DNA from: Mesobacterium_A sp034670065
Lineage (GTDB): Bacteria > Pseudomonadota > Alphaproteobacteria > Rhodobacterales > Rhodobacteraceae
NCBI GenBank assembly: GCA_034670065.1
Contig: JAXMOG010000001.1
Span: 620,001 to 684,000, forward strand
Length of the DNA stretch: 64,000 bases
Direction of reading: 5' to 3'
A program made the translations under genes and the position numbers. The notes under the pieces are model-generated. The model did not search any database. It saw nothing but the letters and a program-made list of their open reading frames with translations, and was not told the origin of the DNA. Numbering within the stretch: position 1 is the first letter of the stretch; every line of letters starts with the position of its first letter. Shown here in pieces: positions 45,188-53,542 of this stretch.

Positions 45188-46420
45188 ATGACGCAGTCTC
45201 TGCCTCCAACTGACATTCCACCGCTGGCCCGGCGCGAAGCGCGGCTGGCCTGGGGATTGTTGGCCCCTACGATCATCTCGGTCGCGCTGGTGGTTGTGTT
45301 GCCGCTTTTGGCGATTTTCTGGATCAGCTTCAAACCTGTGGGTTTGTCCGATCTGCGCCCGCCCCGCCCCGTGCTGAGTGAGCGTTTGCGTGGCTCGGGC
45401 GATGACACCCGGATCGAATACCGGTTGCGCAATTCCAGTCAGGACCGACCGCTGAGCAATGTGACGTTCACCGATACGATCCCCGATAGTATTACGCTGG
45501 GCGCACTGCCAGAAGCCTGCCGTCTGGAAGACACCGCGTTAAGCTGTGATTTCGGCACGCTGGAAGGCGGCTTTAACGAGCGTTTACGTATTCCGGCCGC
45601 AATTGACGGTGATGCAGATGCGGCGGAAGAAGCTGCTGAGGGCAGCGAACCTGTGCTGAACGGCACTGGCGAGAATATTCTGACCAATAGTGAATTCACT
45701 CTGAAGAACTTTTCCCGCATCTTTGACGGGTCCGAGTTTTGGGGCGTTTTGTGGGTGACACTGTTCTACACAGTATTTGGCACCATTGGCGCACTGGTCG
45801 TTGGGCTGTTTGCTGCGATGCTGCTGAACAAGTCCTTCCGCGGACAGGGAATTTTACGAGGCTTGTATCTGTTTCCCTATGTCGCCCCGGTGATTGCTGT
45901 CGCCTTTTCGTGGTTGATCCTGTTTGATCCGTTTTCCGGGTCTGCCAATGCCTTGTTGGTGCAAATGGGGGTGACGGATGAGGCCATCAATTTCTTTGGT
46001 GACCGCCCCTTGGCCCTGATCATGGTGACGGTGTTTGAGATCTGGCGCTACTTCCCGCTATCCTTCCTGTTCATTCTGGCCCGCATGCAATCCATCGACA
46101 CCGATATGTATGAAGCCGCCGATATGGATGGGGCCAGCCCGTTTCAACAGTTCTGGTATCTGTCGATGCCTCAGCTGTTGGGCATTTTGTCGGTGCTGTT
46201 CTTGTTGCGCTTCATTTGGACCTTCAACAAGTTTGACGACATCTTCCTGCTGACAGGCGGCAATGCGGGCACCCGAACCCTGACGGTGAATGTGTATGAG
46301 CAGGCCTTTGCCATCTCAAACATTGGCGCTGGGGCGGCGGTTGCGGTGGTGATCTTTTGCTGCTTGTTGCTGTTTTCATTCTTTTTCTTTCGCTTCATCA
46401 GCCGGGAGGAAGGATTGTGA
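45188..46420 (+). CDS. ABC transporter permease with a DUF11-like periplasmic insert
   Basis: A 410-residue inner-membrane permease of the MalF type; about 120 residues longer than usual. After the first helix (about 22-48) comes a large outside segment (about 50-175). Within it, residues 74-135 follow the DUF11-type beta-sandwich pattern: RIEYRLRN, NVTFTDTIPDSITLG, two cysteines (111 and 120) and FGTLEGG. An acidic linker follows. The permease core then shows LYLFPYVAPVIAVAFSW and the ATPase-docking EAA loop (YEAADMDGASPFQQFWYLSMP). It forms the channel with the next permease. Confidence 0.9.
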   Translation: MTQSLPPTDIPPLARREARLAWGLLAPTIISVALVVVLPLLAIFWISFKPVGLSDLRPPRPVLSERLRGSGDDTRIEYRLRNSSQDRPLSNVTFTDTIPDSITLGALPEACRLEDTALSCDFGTLEGGFNERLRIPAAIDGDADAAEEAAEGSEPVLNGTGENILTNSEFTLKNFSRIFDGSEFWGVLWVTLFYTVFGTIGALVVGLFAAMLLNKSFRGQGILRGLYLFPYVAPVIAVAFSWLILFDPFSGSANALLVQMGVTDEAINFFGDRPLALIMVTVFEIWRYFPLSFLFILARMQSIDTDMYEAADMDGASPFQQFWYLSMPQLLGILSVLFLLRFIWTFNKFDDIFLLTGGNAGTRTLTVNVYEQAFAISNIGAGAAVAVVIFCCLLLFSFFFFRFISREEGL

Positions 46421-46471
46421 GCATGTGGCATTCCAATATGGCGCTGTGGTCTGAGGCGGCCTTGTGCTGTC

Positions 46472-46520
46472 CTGGGGGCGATGCCCCCAGACCCCCATGC
46501 GTATTTTCAAAGAAAAGAAG
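46472..46520. repeat. Intergenic repeat-like element with hairpin
   Basis: A GC-rich hairpin (stem CTGGGGGC/GCCCCCAG at 46472-46479 and 46483-46490) is followed by ACCCCCATGCGTATTTTC and an A/G-rich end AAAGAAAAGAAG. This resembles a short dispersed repeat that I recall in Rhodobacteraceae (GGGGGC...CCCC, GTATTTT, AAAGAAG). Only one copy is seen here. It sits in the 115-base gap between the two permease genes. Confidence 0.4.
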
Positions 46521-46535
46521 TGACAGGGGGCGCGG

Positions 46536-47744
46536 ATGACATCTGTTCGGTTCGGATACATCACCGGCCCTGTACTGGGGGCCTTGTGGATGGTCATTCT
46601 GTCCACCACCGTGGCTGTTGCGATGAGTTTTGCCACCGGGCAGCCGTTTCGGCCGGTGATGTGGCTGTCCCTGGTTTGGGGCGCAATTGCGGGCTTGGCC
46701 TTCATTTGGTGGCATGGGCAAAAAGCGGTTCTGGGCGCAGCGGCGCTGGCGATACTGGTGCTGACCTTTGTTGGCCTTGGGCCGATGGCTGTTGAGGCGG
46801 GACCATTGGCGACAACACTTGCAGCGCTTTTCCTTGGGGGCGGCTTTGTTGTGTCTTTGGCCGCGATACTGGGTGGGTTGCCCAAGGGGGAATTGAGCCG
46901 ACACGAATTTGAAGCGTCGGTGATCAAATTCCTGACCGGGTTTGGCTATATCTTCTTTACGGCCATTGTTCTGATCCCGTTTTACGTGATGGTGATGACC
47001 AGCCTGAAGAACCAATCAGAGATGATGCAGAACCCGCTGGATTTTTCACTGGATCTGTCCAAGGGCATGGGTCTTTTCCGATCCTATTTTGAGCTGTTCC
47101 AACAGTTTAATTTCGGCACCTATCTGTGGAACTCGTTCTTCATCTCTGTGCTGACGGTGTTCATCACATTGTTGTTCAGCGTACCCGGCGCCTATGCGGT
47201 TGCGCGGTTGCGGTTTCGCGGGCGGGCGGCGTTTTCGCGCTCGATCCTGTTGATCTACATGGTGCCGATGATCGTTCTGGCGCTGCCGATTTACATTGCC
47301 TTTTCCATGACCGGGCTGCGCAATTCGATCTTGGGTATCGTCATGGTCTATCCCGTCACCACCATCCCGGTTGCGCTGTATATGTTGCAGGGCTATTTCC
47401 GCGGCCTGCCCGGCGAGGTTGAAGAAGCTGGGCTGATGGACGGGCTGTCGCGGCTGGCGGTGATCTGGAAGATCACCCTGCCCCTGTCTTTGCCTGCGCT
47501 TGCCTCGGTTGGGCTGTATGTATTCATGATTGCCTGGAACGAGTTTCTGCTGGCCTTCATGCTGCTGGACGATCCGTCAAAATTCACTCTGACCCGAGGG
47601 ATTGCCAGCCTGAACTCCTCTGAAATTCCGCGTCAACATTTGATGGCGGGGGCGGTGATTGCCACCGTGCCCATCATGGCGCTTTTTTTGGGGTTGGAAC
47701 GTTTCATGACCAAGGGCCTGACCGCAGGTTCTGTCAAAGGATAA
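46536..47744 (+). CDS. ABC transporter permease with an extra four-helix N-terminal block
   Basis: A 402-residue permease of the MalG type. Residues 1-115 hold about four membrane helices not found in the usual 280-residue protein. From about 130 the standard permease begins (FLTGFGYIFFTAIVLIPFYVMVMTSLK). The EAA loop is GEVEEAGLMDGLSRLAVIWKITLPLSLP, which docks on the ATPase. GGGGGC lies before ATG 46536. The gene ends three bases before the glycoside hydrolase start, so the two are coupled. Confidence 0.9.
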   Translation: MTSVRFGYITGPVLGALWMVILSTTVAVAMSFATGQPFRPVMWLSLVWGAIAGLAFIWWHGQKAVLGAAALAILVLTFVGLGPMAVEAGPLATTLAALFLGGGFVVSLAAILGGLPKGELSRHEFEASVIKFLTGFGYIFFTAIVLIPFYVMVMTSLKNQSEMMQNPLDFSLDLSKGMGLFRSYFELFQQFNFGTYLWNSFFISVLTVFITLLFSVPGAYAVARLRFRGRAAFSRSILLIYMVPMIVLALPIYIAFSMTGLRNSILGIVMVYPVTTIPVALYMLQGYFRGLPGEVEEAGLMDGLSRLAVIWKITLPLSLPALASVGLYVFMIAWNEFLLAFMLLDDPSKFTLTRGIASLNSSEIPRQHLMAGAVIATVPIMALFLGLERFMTKGLTAGSVKG

Positions 47745-47747
47745 CTG

Positions 47748-49004
47748 ATGAATTTCGACAAGATAGACAAACGCGCCCGCAAGATCATGCGCGAGAACGA
47801 CCGGGGTCTGTACACGGTGCCGACGCGCGGGCTGTACCCTTACCAGTGGAACTGGGACAGTGCTTTTGCGGCTTGGGGGTTTTCCAGCTTTGATGTGCGC
47901 CGAGCATGGTCTGAACTGGAAACGCTGTTTACCGGTCAATGGGACAACGGCATGGTCCCGCATATTGTGTTCCACAAGCAATCGCTTGGCTATTTTCCAG
48001 GCCCGGATGTTTGGGGCGTGCCGCGCGTGCCGCATACATCGGGTATTTCACAACCACCTATCGCCGCCACGATGGCGCGCGCAGTGTATGAGGCTGACAA
48101 GCATTACGGCCGTGTTCATATGGAGCTGCTGTATGGGCGGCTGGTGGCCTGGCACCGCTGGTTCATCAAGTATCGCTTGAGCGATGGCATGGTGGCCATC
48201 ACACATCCTTGGGAATCCGGGCGCGATAATGCGCGCGACTGGGACGATGCGATGGCCAATGTCGATGGGTCGGACGTTGGGGAATACACCCGCCGTGATA
48301 CCAGCCATGTGGACCCTTCGATGCGCCCCAAGAAGGAAGATTACGACCGCTATCTGGCCATGGTGAATTTTGGACGGGATTGCGGTTGGGATGAAGATGA
48401 GATCGCCGCCAATGGCCCCTTCCGTGTGGCGGATGTGGGCATGACCTTTCTGCTGTTGCGCGCCTGTCGCGACTTGCTGCATTTGGCGGCGGAACTGGAC
48501 CATAATGTGGACGAGATCGAAGGCTGGATCACCCAATTGAAAGCTGGGGTTGAACGGCATTGGAACGCAGAGCGCGGCCATTTTGACAGCATTGATCTGC
48601 GCACCGGTCAGTTCACCAACTCTCTGTCGAATGCATCCTTCCTGTCGTGGTTTGCAGGGGTGCGGGATGACCGGATGTTACCGCATTTCGAACGCGTCAT
48701 GCAGGCGGTTGAGTTTGGGGTTCCGTCCAATGATCCTGCGGATGAGCATTTCAACCCGCTGCGGTATTGGCGCGGGCCGGTCTGGGGGATGCTGAACACC
48801 CTGATCGGGATCGGTTTGGCGGAAACCGGGCATACCGTGCATGCGGAAATGCTGCGCAAACGGACGCAAAAACTGATCGCTGAGCATGGTTTTTATGAAT
48901 ATTTCAGCCCGCTGGATGGCGCCCCTGCCGGGGGCAATCACTTCACCTGGACAGCGGCAATCTGGCTGACATGGGCCTCGCCCCATGCAAAGGGGAGGTT
49001 CTGA
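47748..49004 (+). CDS. GH63-type glycoside hydrolase (mannosyl/glucosylglycerate hydrolase-like)
   Basis: A 418-residue cytoplasmic (alpha/alpha)6-barrel enzyme without signal peptide. Typical segments are YPYQWNWDSAFAAWGF, ISQPPIAATMA, HPWESGRDNARDWDDA (Asp160, candidate acid) and GFYEYFSPLDGAPAGGNHFTWTAA (Glu384, candidate base). They match the mannosylglycerate/glucosylglycerate hydrolase branch of GH63, which splits these compatible solutes into hexose and glycerate. Size fits that branch. The substrate is inferred; trehalase-like or glucosylglycerol activity remains possible. It lies between permease and ATPase genes of the operon. Confidence 0.85.
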   Translation: MNFDKIDKRARKIMRENDRGLYTVPTRGLYPYQWNWDSAFAAWGFSSFDVRRAWSELETLFTGQWDNGMVPHIVFHKQSLGYFPGPDVWGVPRVPHTSGISQPPIAATMARAVYEADKHYGRVHMELLYGRLVAWHRWFIKYRLSDGMVAITHPWESGRDNARDWDDAMANVDGSDVGEYTRRDTSHVDPSMRPKKEDYDRYLAMVNFGRDCGWDEDEIAANGPFRVADVGMTFLLLRACRDLLHLAAELDHNVDEIEGWITQLKAGVERHWNAERGHFDSIDLRTGQFTNSLSNASFLSWFAGVRDDRMLPHFERVMQAVEFGVPSNDPADEHFNPLRYWRGPVWGMLNTLIGIGLAETGHTVHAEMLRKRTQKLIAEHGFYEYFSPLDGAPAGGNHFTWTAAIWLTWASPHAKGRF

Positions 49005-50053
49005 TGGGCTCTATCACGCTGTCATCTGTCGAAAAATGGTTTGGTGACGTTCAGGTGATCAAAGGCGTTGACCTGGAGATTCAGGACGGCGAGTTTGTGG
49101 TGTTTGTTGGCCCGTCGGGCTGTGGGAAATCAACCTTGCTGCGCATGATCGGCGGGTTGGAAGATATCAGCCGCGGCGCGCTGTCGATTGATGGCAAGGA
49201 TGTCACCTCTGAACCGCCCAGCAAACGCGGCCTGGCCATGGTGTTTCAATCCTATGCGCTGTACCCGCATATGTCGGTGCGCGATAATATGGGGTTTTCG
49301 CTGAAAACCGCCGGGGCGTCCAAGGCTGAGATCGCCGAGAAAGTGGATGCCGCGGCTGCGGTTCTGAAGCTGGAACCTTATCTGGAACGCCGCCCCAAGG
49401 ATTTGTCCGGTGGTCAGCGCCAGCGTGTGGCTATTGGCCGGTCTATCGTGCGGGACCCAACCGCATTTCTGTTTGATGAACCGCTGTCGAACCTTGATGC
49501 TTCGCTTCGCGTAGAGATGCGCTATGAAATCGCCAAGCTGCACCAAAGCCTGCAGGCCACGATGATTTATGTCACCCACGATCAGGTTGAAGCCATGACA
49601 TTGGCAGATCGGATCGTGGTGTTGGAGTTTGGCAAGATTGCGCAGGTGGGTAGCCCCCGCGAATTGTATGAACGTCCCGCCAATACGTTTGTGGCGCAGT
49701 TCATTGGCAGCCCAAAGATGAACCTGATGCCCTGCGCTGCGGACAGTGGCAATTACACGCTGCCCGGCGCCCGTGGTGGCACTTGTGCCATCGGTGCTCC
49801 AGCCACACAATTGGGCATTCGGCCCGAACATATCGCCCTGACGGCAGAGGGCAGCGGGCAATGCGACGGCACCATTGATGTGATCGAATACCTTGGTGCG
49901 GACAGTTTTCTGGTGATCGACTGCGGCGAGGAGATCGGCAAGCTGACGACCCGCATCGCCGGAGATACAGAGCTGAAGCCCGGCGAAAGGGTTGGCTTGG
50001 CGTTTGACGAAACGCGCCTGTCCTTCTTTGACGCCGAAGGTCAGCGCACCTGA
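49004..50053 (+). CDS. ABC transporter ATP-binding protein (MalK/UgpC type)
   Basis: A 349-residue ATPase. Walker A is GPSGCGKST, the Q-loop QSYALYPHMSV, the signature LSGGQRQR, Walker B FLFDEPLSNLDA and the switch His THDQVEAM. The C-terminal TOBE domain (NLMPCAADSGNY..., LGIRPEHI) is typical of carbohydrate importers and often receives regulatory input. Start ATG 49004 shares one base with the hydrolase stop and has GGGGAGG upstream; the upstream frame is inside the hydrolase gene. It completes the importer encoded by the preceding genes. Confidence 0.95.
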   Translation: MGSITLSSVEKWFGDVQVIKGVDLEIQDGEFVVFVGPSGCGKSTLLRMIGGLEDISRGALSIDGKDVTSEPPSKRGLAMVFQSYALYPHMSVRDNMGFSLKTAGASKAEIAEKVDAAAAVLKLEPYLERRPKDLSGGQRQRVAIGRSIVRDPTAFLFDEPLSNLDASLRVEMRYEIAKLHQSLQATMIYVTHDQVEAMTLADRIVVLEFGKIAQVGSPRELYERPANTFVAQFIGSPKMNLMPCAADSGNYTLPGARGGTCAIGAPATQLGIRPEHIALTAEGSGQCDGTIDVIEYLGADSFLVIDCGEEIGKLTTRIAGDTELKPGERVGLAFDETRLSFFDAEGQRT

Positions 50054-50080
50054 CACGGGCTCCCCGGAACGTCGTGATCA

Positions 50081-50112
50081 CCTGTCGGGCCGCAAATATG
50101 AGGCCCGGCAGG
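50081..50112. terminator. Stem-loop between the sugar operon and ureG
   Basis: An 11-bp stem with one G-U pair (50081-50091 with 50102-50112) and a 10-base loop between convergent operons. No T run is visible on either strand, so it may be a bidirectional but imperfect terminator. Confidence 0.6.
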
Positions 50113-50131
50113 ATCAATCGTCAAACATGGC

Positions 50132-50764
50132 TTATTCAGCCGCCGTGGCGACGGCCAAGCCACCGATGCGCACGATATGGTCTATGATTTCCTCGACGCC
50201 CTGCCCCTGACGCAGCGACGCCATCACAAATGGTCGACCAGCGCGCATGCGCGTCGCGTCGCGTTGCATCACCTCTAGTGACGCGCCCACATAGGGGGCC
50301 AGATCGGTTTTGTTGATCACCAGAATATCGGATTTGGTGATCGCCGGGCCGCCCTTGCGTGGGATCTCTTCTCCGGCAGCGGTATCGATGACATAGATCG
50401 TGACATCGGCCAATTCCGGGCTGAAGGTTGCCGACAGGTTGTCGCCGCCAGATTCAATGACAATCAGATCAAGATCAGGAATTTCGGCATTCAAATCGGC
50501 AATCGCCGCCAGATTGATCGATGCGTCCTCGCGGATGGCCGTATGCGGGCAGCCACCTGTCTCTACACCCTTGATCCGCTCCAGCGGCAAGACTTGTCGC
50601 CGCATCAACTCTTCGGCGTCTTCTTGGGTGTAGATATCGTTGGTCACAACCGCCATCGACAGCCTGTCACGCAGTGCGGTGCACAGCGCGGCTGTCAGCG
50701 TGGTTTTTCCTGCGCCAACCGGGCCACCCAGCCCCAGGCGCAACGGTCCATTTGGGGATGTCAT
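50132..50764 (-). CDS. ureG: Urease accessory GTPase UreG
   Basis: A 210-residue SIMIBI-class GTPase that drives nickel insertion into urease. P-loop GGPVGAGKTT, nickel-binding region GGCPHTAIREDASIN (Cys-Pro-His), DLIVIESGGDNLSATF and the NKTD base-recognition motif are intact. It is the last gene of the urease cluster and starts one base after the DUF3995-like gene stop. Confidence 0.97.
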   Translation of the reverse strand: MTSPNGPLRLGLGGPVGAGKTTLTAALCTALRDRLSMAVVTNDIYTQEDAEELMRRQVLPLERIKGVETGGCPHTAIREDASINLAAIADLNAEIPDLDLIVIESGGDNLSATFSPELADVTIYVIDTAAGEEIPRKGGPAITKSDILVINKTDLAPYVGASLEVMQRDATRMRAGRPFVMASLRQGQGVEEIIDHIVRIGGLAVATAAE

Positions 50765-50765
50765 G

Positions 50766-51170
50766 TCAGGTCCCTCCAATCGCTAGCAATGCAAACCCCC
50801 AGCCCAAGATCAGGCAAAGGGGTGCGTAATACTGTTTGTCATAAGTCGAAAACGGCTGTTCGGGTGCCAAACGCCGCGCAGCAGGTACAAAGGCGGCAAT
50901 GCCGCGTACCGCAAAGATTACCGCAGCCAGCCCCAACAAGGCGCCCTTGAAGGGCACCCAAGTCAGATGCGGTAAAAGTGCCAGAAAAAACAATGCAACG
51001 GCCACCACGGCACAGGCCACGGGCCCCGGCATCTGAGTAATTCCCGGTGACCCAACAACGGCACGGGCCAGACGGGTTTCATCCCCGAACGGCACCCATA
51101 TGCCCAAGGCCCACAGCAGGTGAAAGGCTGAGATCACAACCAGCAGTGCCGATACGGCAAAGGCAATCAT
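50766..51170 (-). CDS. DUF3995-like four-helix membrane protein in the urease cluster
   Basis: A 134-residue protein with four hydrophobic helices (MIAFAVSALLVVISAFHLLWAL..., ending LCLILGWGFALLAIGGT). The HLLWALG segment and overall length fit the DUF3995 family of unknown function. It overlaps ureF by four bases and ureG follows after one base, so it is tightly built into the urease operon. A role in nickel or ammonia movement is possible but unsupported by motifs. Confidence 0.75.
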   Translation of the reverse strand: MIAFAVSALLVVISAFHLLWALGIWVPFGDETRLARAVVGSPGITQMPGPVACAVVAVALFFLALLPHLTWVPFKGALLGLAAVIFAVRGIAAFVPAARRLAPEQPFSTYDKQYYAPLCLILGWGFALLAIGGT

Positions 51171-51802
51171 GAGCGGAAAATCCGCGAGTACAGCGTGGCG
51201 TGGCGCATACCCATGATATCAACCACCGGAGCAAACCCGCCCAGATCATCCAGCGTGGCAACAGCGGCTCGATTGGCCAGCTCTGTACACAATGGCGCCA
51301 GCGCCGCTGTGATCCGCTGACCGTCGGTTTGGCCCAACGGTATCAACCGCACACACGCGCCCGCGATATTGGCGGCAAAGGCTTGTAGGAACATCCGCAG
51401 ACTGTCTTGCAAGGGCAACCCCATCACGGCCACGGTTTGCCCCACGGCCACGGGGTAGGCGGCATCAGCCACATCCAATCCCCAGACATCACGCACAGCC
51501 ACCGCAAAGGCCGCGCCCTGTTTTTCTGTCTCCAGCCGCCGTTCCGCCGAAGGGCAAAGTGCCCGCGCCAAGGCATCCAAGTACTCCAGATCATGCCCCT
51601 GCGCGGCCAGTGACGCCATTACTGCGTCGCTCCAGCCAGAACCATTCTCAAGCACATCGGCCAACCACTCTTGAACATCTGACGCCGTGCGCAACACACC
51701 CGCCTGAACAGCGGCTTCAGCCCCATGCGAATAGGCAAACGCCCCCACCGGAAACGCCGGCGAGAACAGTTGATGCAGTGTCAGTAAAGGATCAGTGGTC
51801 AT
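51167..51802 (-). CDS. ureF: Urease accessory protein UreF
   Basis: A 211-residue helical chaperone that joins UreD and UreG in the urease activation complex. It opens MTTDPLLTLHQLFSPAFPVGAFAYSHGAE, the conserved UreF N-terminus, with the usual SPAFPVGAF segment. The C-terminal GMRHATLYSRIFRS tail is also typical. ATG 51802 lies inside the end of ureE (11-base overlap), giving translational coupling; the longer upstream frame is only the ureE gene in another frame. Confidence 0.95.
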   Translation of the reverse strand: MTTDPLLTLHQLFSPAFPVGAFAYSHGAEAAVQAGVLRTASDVQEWLADVLENGSGWSDAVMASLAAQGHDLEYLDALARALCPSAERRLETEKQGAAFAVAVRDVWGLDVADAAYPVAVGQTVAVMGLPLQDSLRMFLQAFAANIAGACVRLIPLGQTDGQRITAALAPLCTELANRAAVATLDDLGGFAPVVDIMGMRHATLYSRIFRS

Positions 51803-52349
51803 GCCCGTGGCTATGCTCATGCGAATGCCCCGTGGAATGCCCTGTTGAATGGCTGTGGCTGTGATCCGCCGCTGCGTCTTCCGGGCCATGGCTGTGTGAA
51901 TGGTCATGCCCATGTGTGCGGCCGTGCCCATAGGCACCACCTTCGGGGGTGAAGGGTTCAACAACCTCTGCAACGGTTGCACCGATCCGACGTAGCATAT
52001 CGGCGATCACATGATCGCGCTGGATCAGCAGCCGGGAGGCATCAATCTGACAAGGGGTGTGGCGATTGCCAACATGCCACGCGATACGCGGCAAATCCGT
52101 CCCTGTGATCATCAACAGAGGCTCTTCGGCAGCGATCACTTCAACCAGTGTATCGTCCCCAAGATCAAAGGCATCGCCGTGGTTCAGGCTTTCCGTATGG
52201 GCCAGATCAACCAGAAAATCCTGCCCGCAAGACGTGGTTAACACCTTTCGGCGCATGAACCTGTCATCATAGCTAAGCGTTACGGTTTTCGCCGGGCCGG
52301 ACCACGTTCCTTTGCGCAGTAATACATGCGTGTGCGGCAGGGCTGTCAT
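51792..52349 (-). CDS. ureE: Urease accessory nickel chaperone UreE
   Basis: A 185-residue metallochaperone. The N-terminal peptide-binding domain (KTVTLSYDDRFMRRKVLTTSCGQDFLVDLAH) is followed by the metal-binding domain with the conserved HVGNRHTPCQ histidine. The last 40 residues are a histidine-rich tail (HGHDHSHSHG and similar repeats) for nickel storage. It delivers nickel to UreG/UreDF. The length fits UreE with a long His tail. Confidence 0.95.
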   Translation of the reverse strand: MTALPHTHVLLRKGTWSGPAKTVTLSYDDRFMRRKVLTTSCGQDFLVDLAHTESLNHGDAFDLGDDTLVEVIAAEEPLLMITGTDLPRIAWHVGNRHTPCQIDASRLLIQRDHVIADMLRRIGATVAEVVEPFTPEGGAYGHGRTHGHDHSHSHGPEDAAADHSHSHSTGHSTGHSHEHSHGHDH

Positions 52350-52506
52350 GGGCAGACTCCGTGGTTATCGGCGTGGTTCAACTGCCCTCTCGATACACGC
52401 AAGCCGCCGCGCCCGACAAGGGAACACGACGGCTTATCGCTATGTAATCTAAAACTTCTGTCCAAGGTTAGTGCGCAATTCGCTGCGCCCAACCGATGTT
52501 CAGAAC

Positions 52507-52728
52507 TTAGATGTAGTCCGAAAAGACATAACGCGGAATATCTTCGCGCTTCAGGCCCATTTTGGCCAGTTCTTGGTCGGACAGACCTTGCAGGCGCTCG
52601 AGACGCTTCATGCGTGGATGGCTTTCGCCGATTGCGATCAATCCACGGCCCAAAGCCGCAAAGAAACGCTTGATGCCGGAAAGAGCGGATTCGCCTGCGG
52701 CGCCGGTGTGTGTTGCTGTAAGTGCCAT
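52507..52728 (-). CDS. DUF1127 small protein
   Basis: A 73-residue protein. The C-terminal 45 residues (LERLQGLSDQELAKMGLKREDIPRYVF) match the YjiS-like DUF1127 domain, an arginine-rich helical module linked in other alphaproteobacteria to RNA binding and phosphate or stress responses. ATG 52728 is chosen because the upstream extension has no similarity. It lies 157 bases ahead of ureE and 156 bases after the secreted-protein gene, so it may have its own promoter inside the urease region. Confidence 0.85.
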   Translation of the reverse strand: MALTATHTGAAGESALSGIKRFFAALGRGLIAIGESHPRMKRLERLQGLSDQELAKMGLKREDIPRYVFSDYI

Positions 52729-52884
52729 AATAGGAACCCTTTGATAATGTTTCAGGTCCCCTCCCTTGAAAATCAAGGTAAGTCATTCTGCCCCATTCAA
52801 CCACTGCCAATAATGCATAGCCGGTTCTCTGCACCTGCAGAGCACTGTGTCGCGCAAGTAGCTGAAAAAACCAAAAGTCTTGGA

Positions 52885-53472
52885 TCATTGCACCGCTTCG
52901 ATTTGGTAATACGAATACACGTCGGTGCCATCCACACTCCGCACTTCGGCAAGATACGACAGGCCCAGTTGCGGCAAATAATGCAGCACATCCACAGCTT
53001 CGTCATCTTCGTAACGAATATGAACCGGGATCATCTGATAGGTGCAGGCGCCAAAGCTGTATTCCGTCATGTCGCCAAAAGAATAGGATTGCACTTCGCT
53101 GCCGGGCCCATCGCTGTTGAGCGTTCCCACTTTTACCGCCCAGCCACCAAAAGGCTTGGGCAATGGCATCTCAGCCGGTGTCGTTGGGAAGCCATAGGTC
53201 GAACGGGAATCCGGAACAGGCTCGTTGTTCTCAAAATCCAGAACCTCCAGCAAATACACGCCTTGGCCCAAAAGGGTACGCGTCGTGTAACCGTCTGACG
53301 CATTGTAAAACGCTTCAACCACACCGGGCGTACCATGGGTGCGGAAAACCTCATTGTCCCCGCCGATAACTTGAAAGCGGATACCGTTGTTCAAATTTTC
53401 GCCGGTTGGGCAATCGGCGAGGGCCGCAATTGGACAGAGCGTAAGTGCCAAAGTGCTAAGCAGACGTTTCAC
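52885..53472 (-). CDS. Secreted protein of unknown function
   Basis: A 195-residue exported protein. GTG 53472 is preferred because AAGGAG precedes it and a clean signal peptide starts there (KRLLSTLALTLCPIAALA, cleaved before DCPTG). The mature part has a GGDNEVFRTHG... and a TRTLLGQGVYLLEVLDFEN segment and few helices, so a beta-rich fold is likely. I recognise no family. It lies 70 bases after ureC on the same strand. Confidence 0.65.
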   Translation of the reverse strand: MKRLLSTLALTLCPIAALADCPTGENLNNGIRFQVIGGDNEVFRTHGTPGVVEAFYNASDGYTTRTLLGQGVYLLEVLDFENNEPVPDSRSTYGFPTTPAEMPLPKPFGGWAVKVGTLNSDGPGSEVQSYSFGDMTEYSFGACTYQMIPVHIRYEDDEAVDVLHYLPQLGLSYLAEVRSVDGTDVYSYYQIEAVQ

Positions 53473-53542
53473 TACTGTATTCTCCTTGAATGGTATGAAC
53501 CAAAGCGCACCCCGGTCCATTGTACCCTTTCAAGCGGAATTG

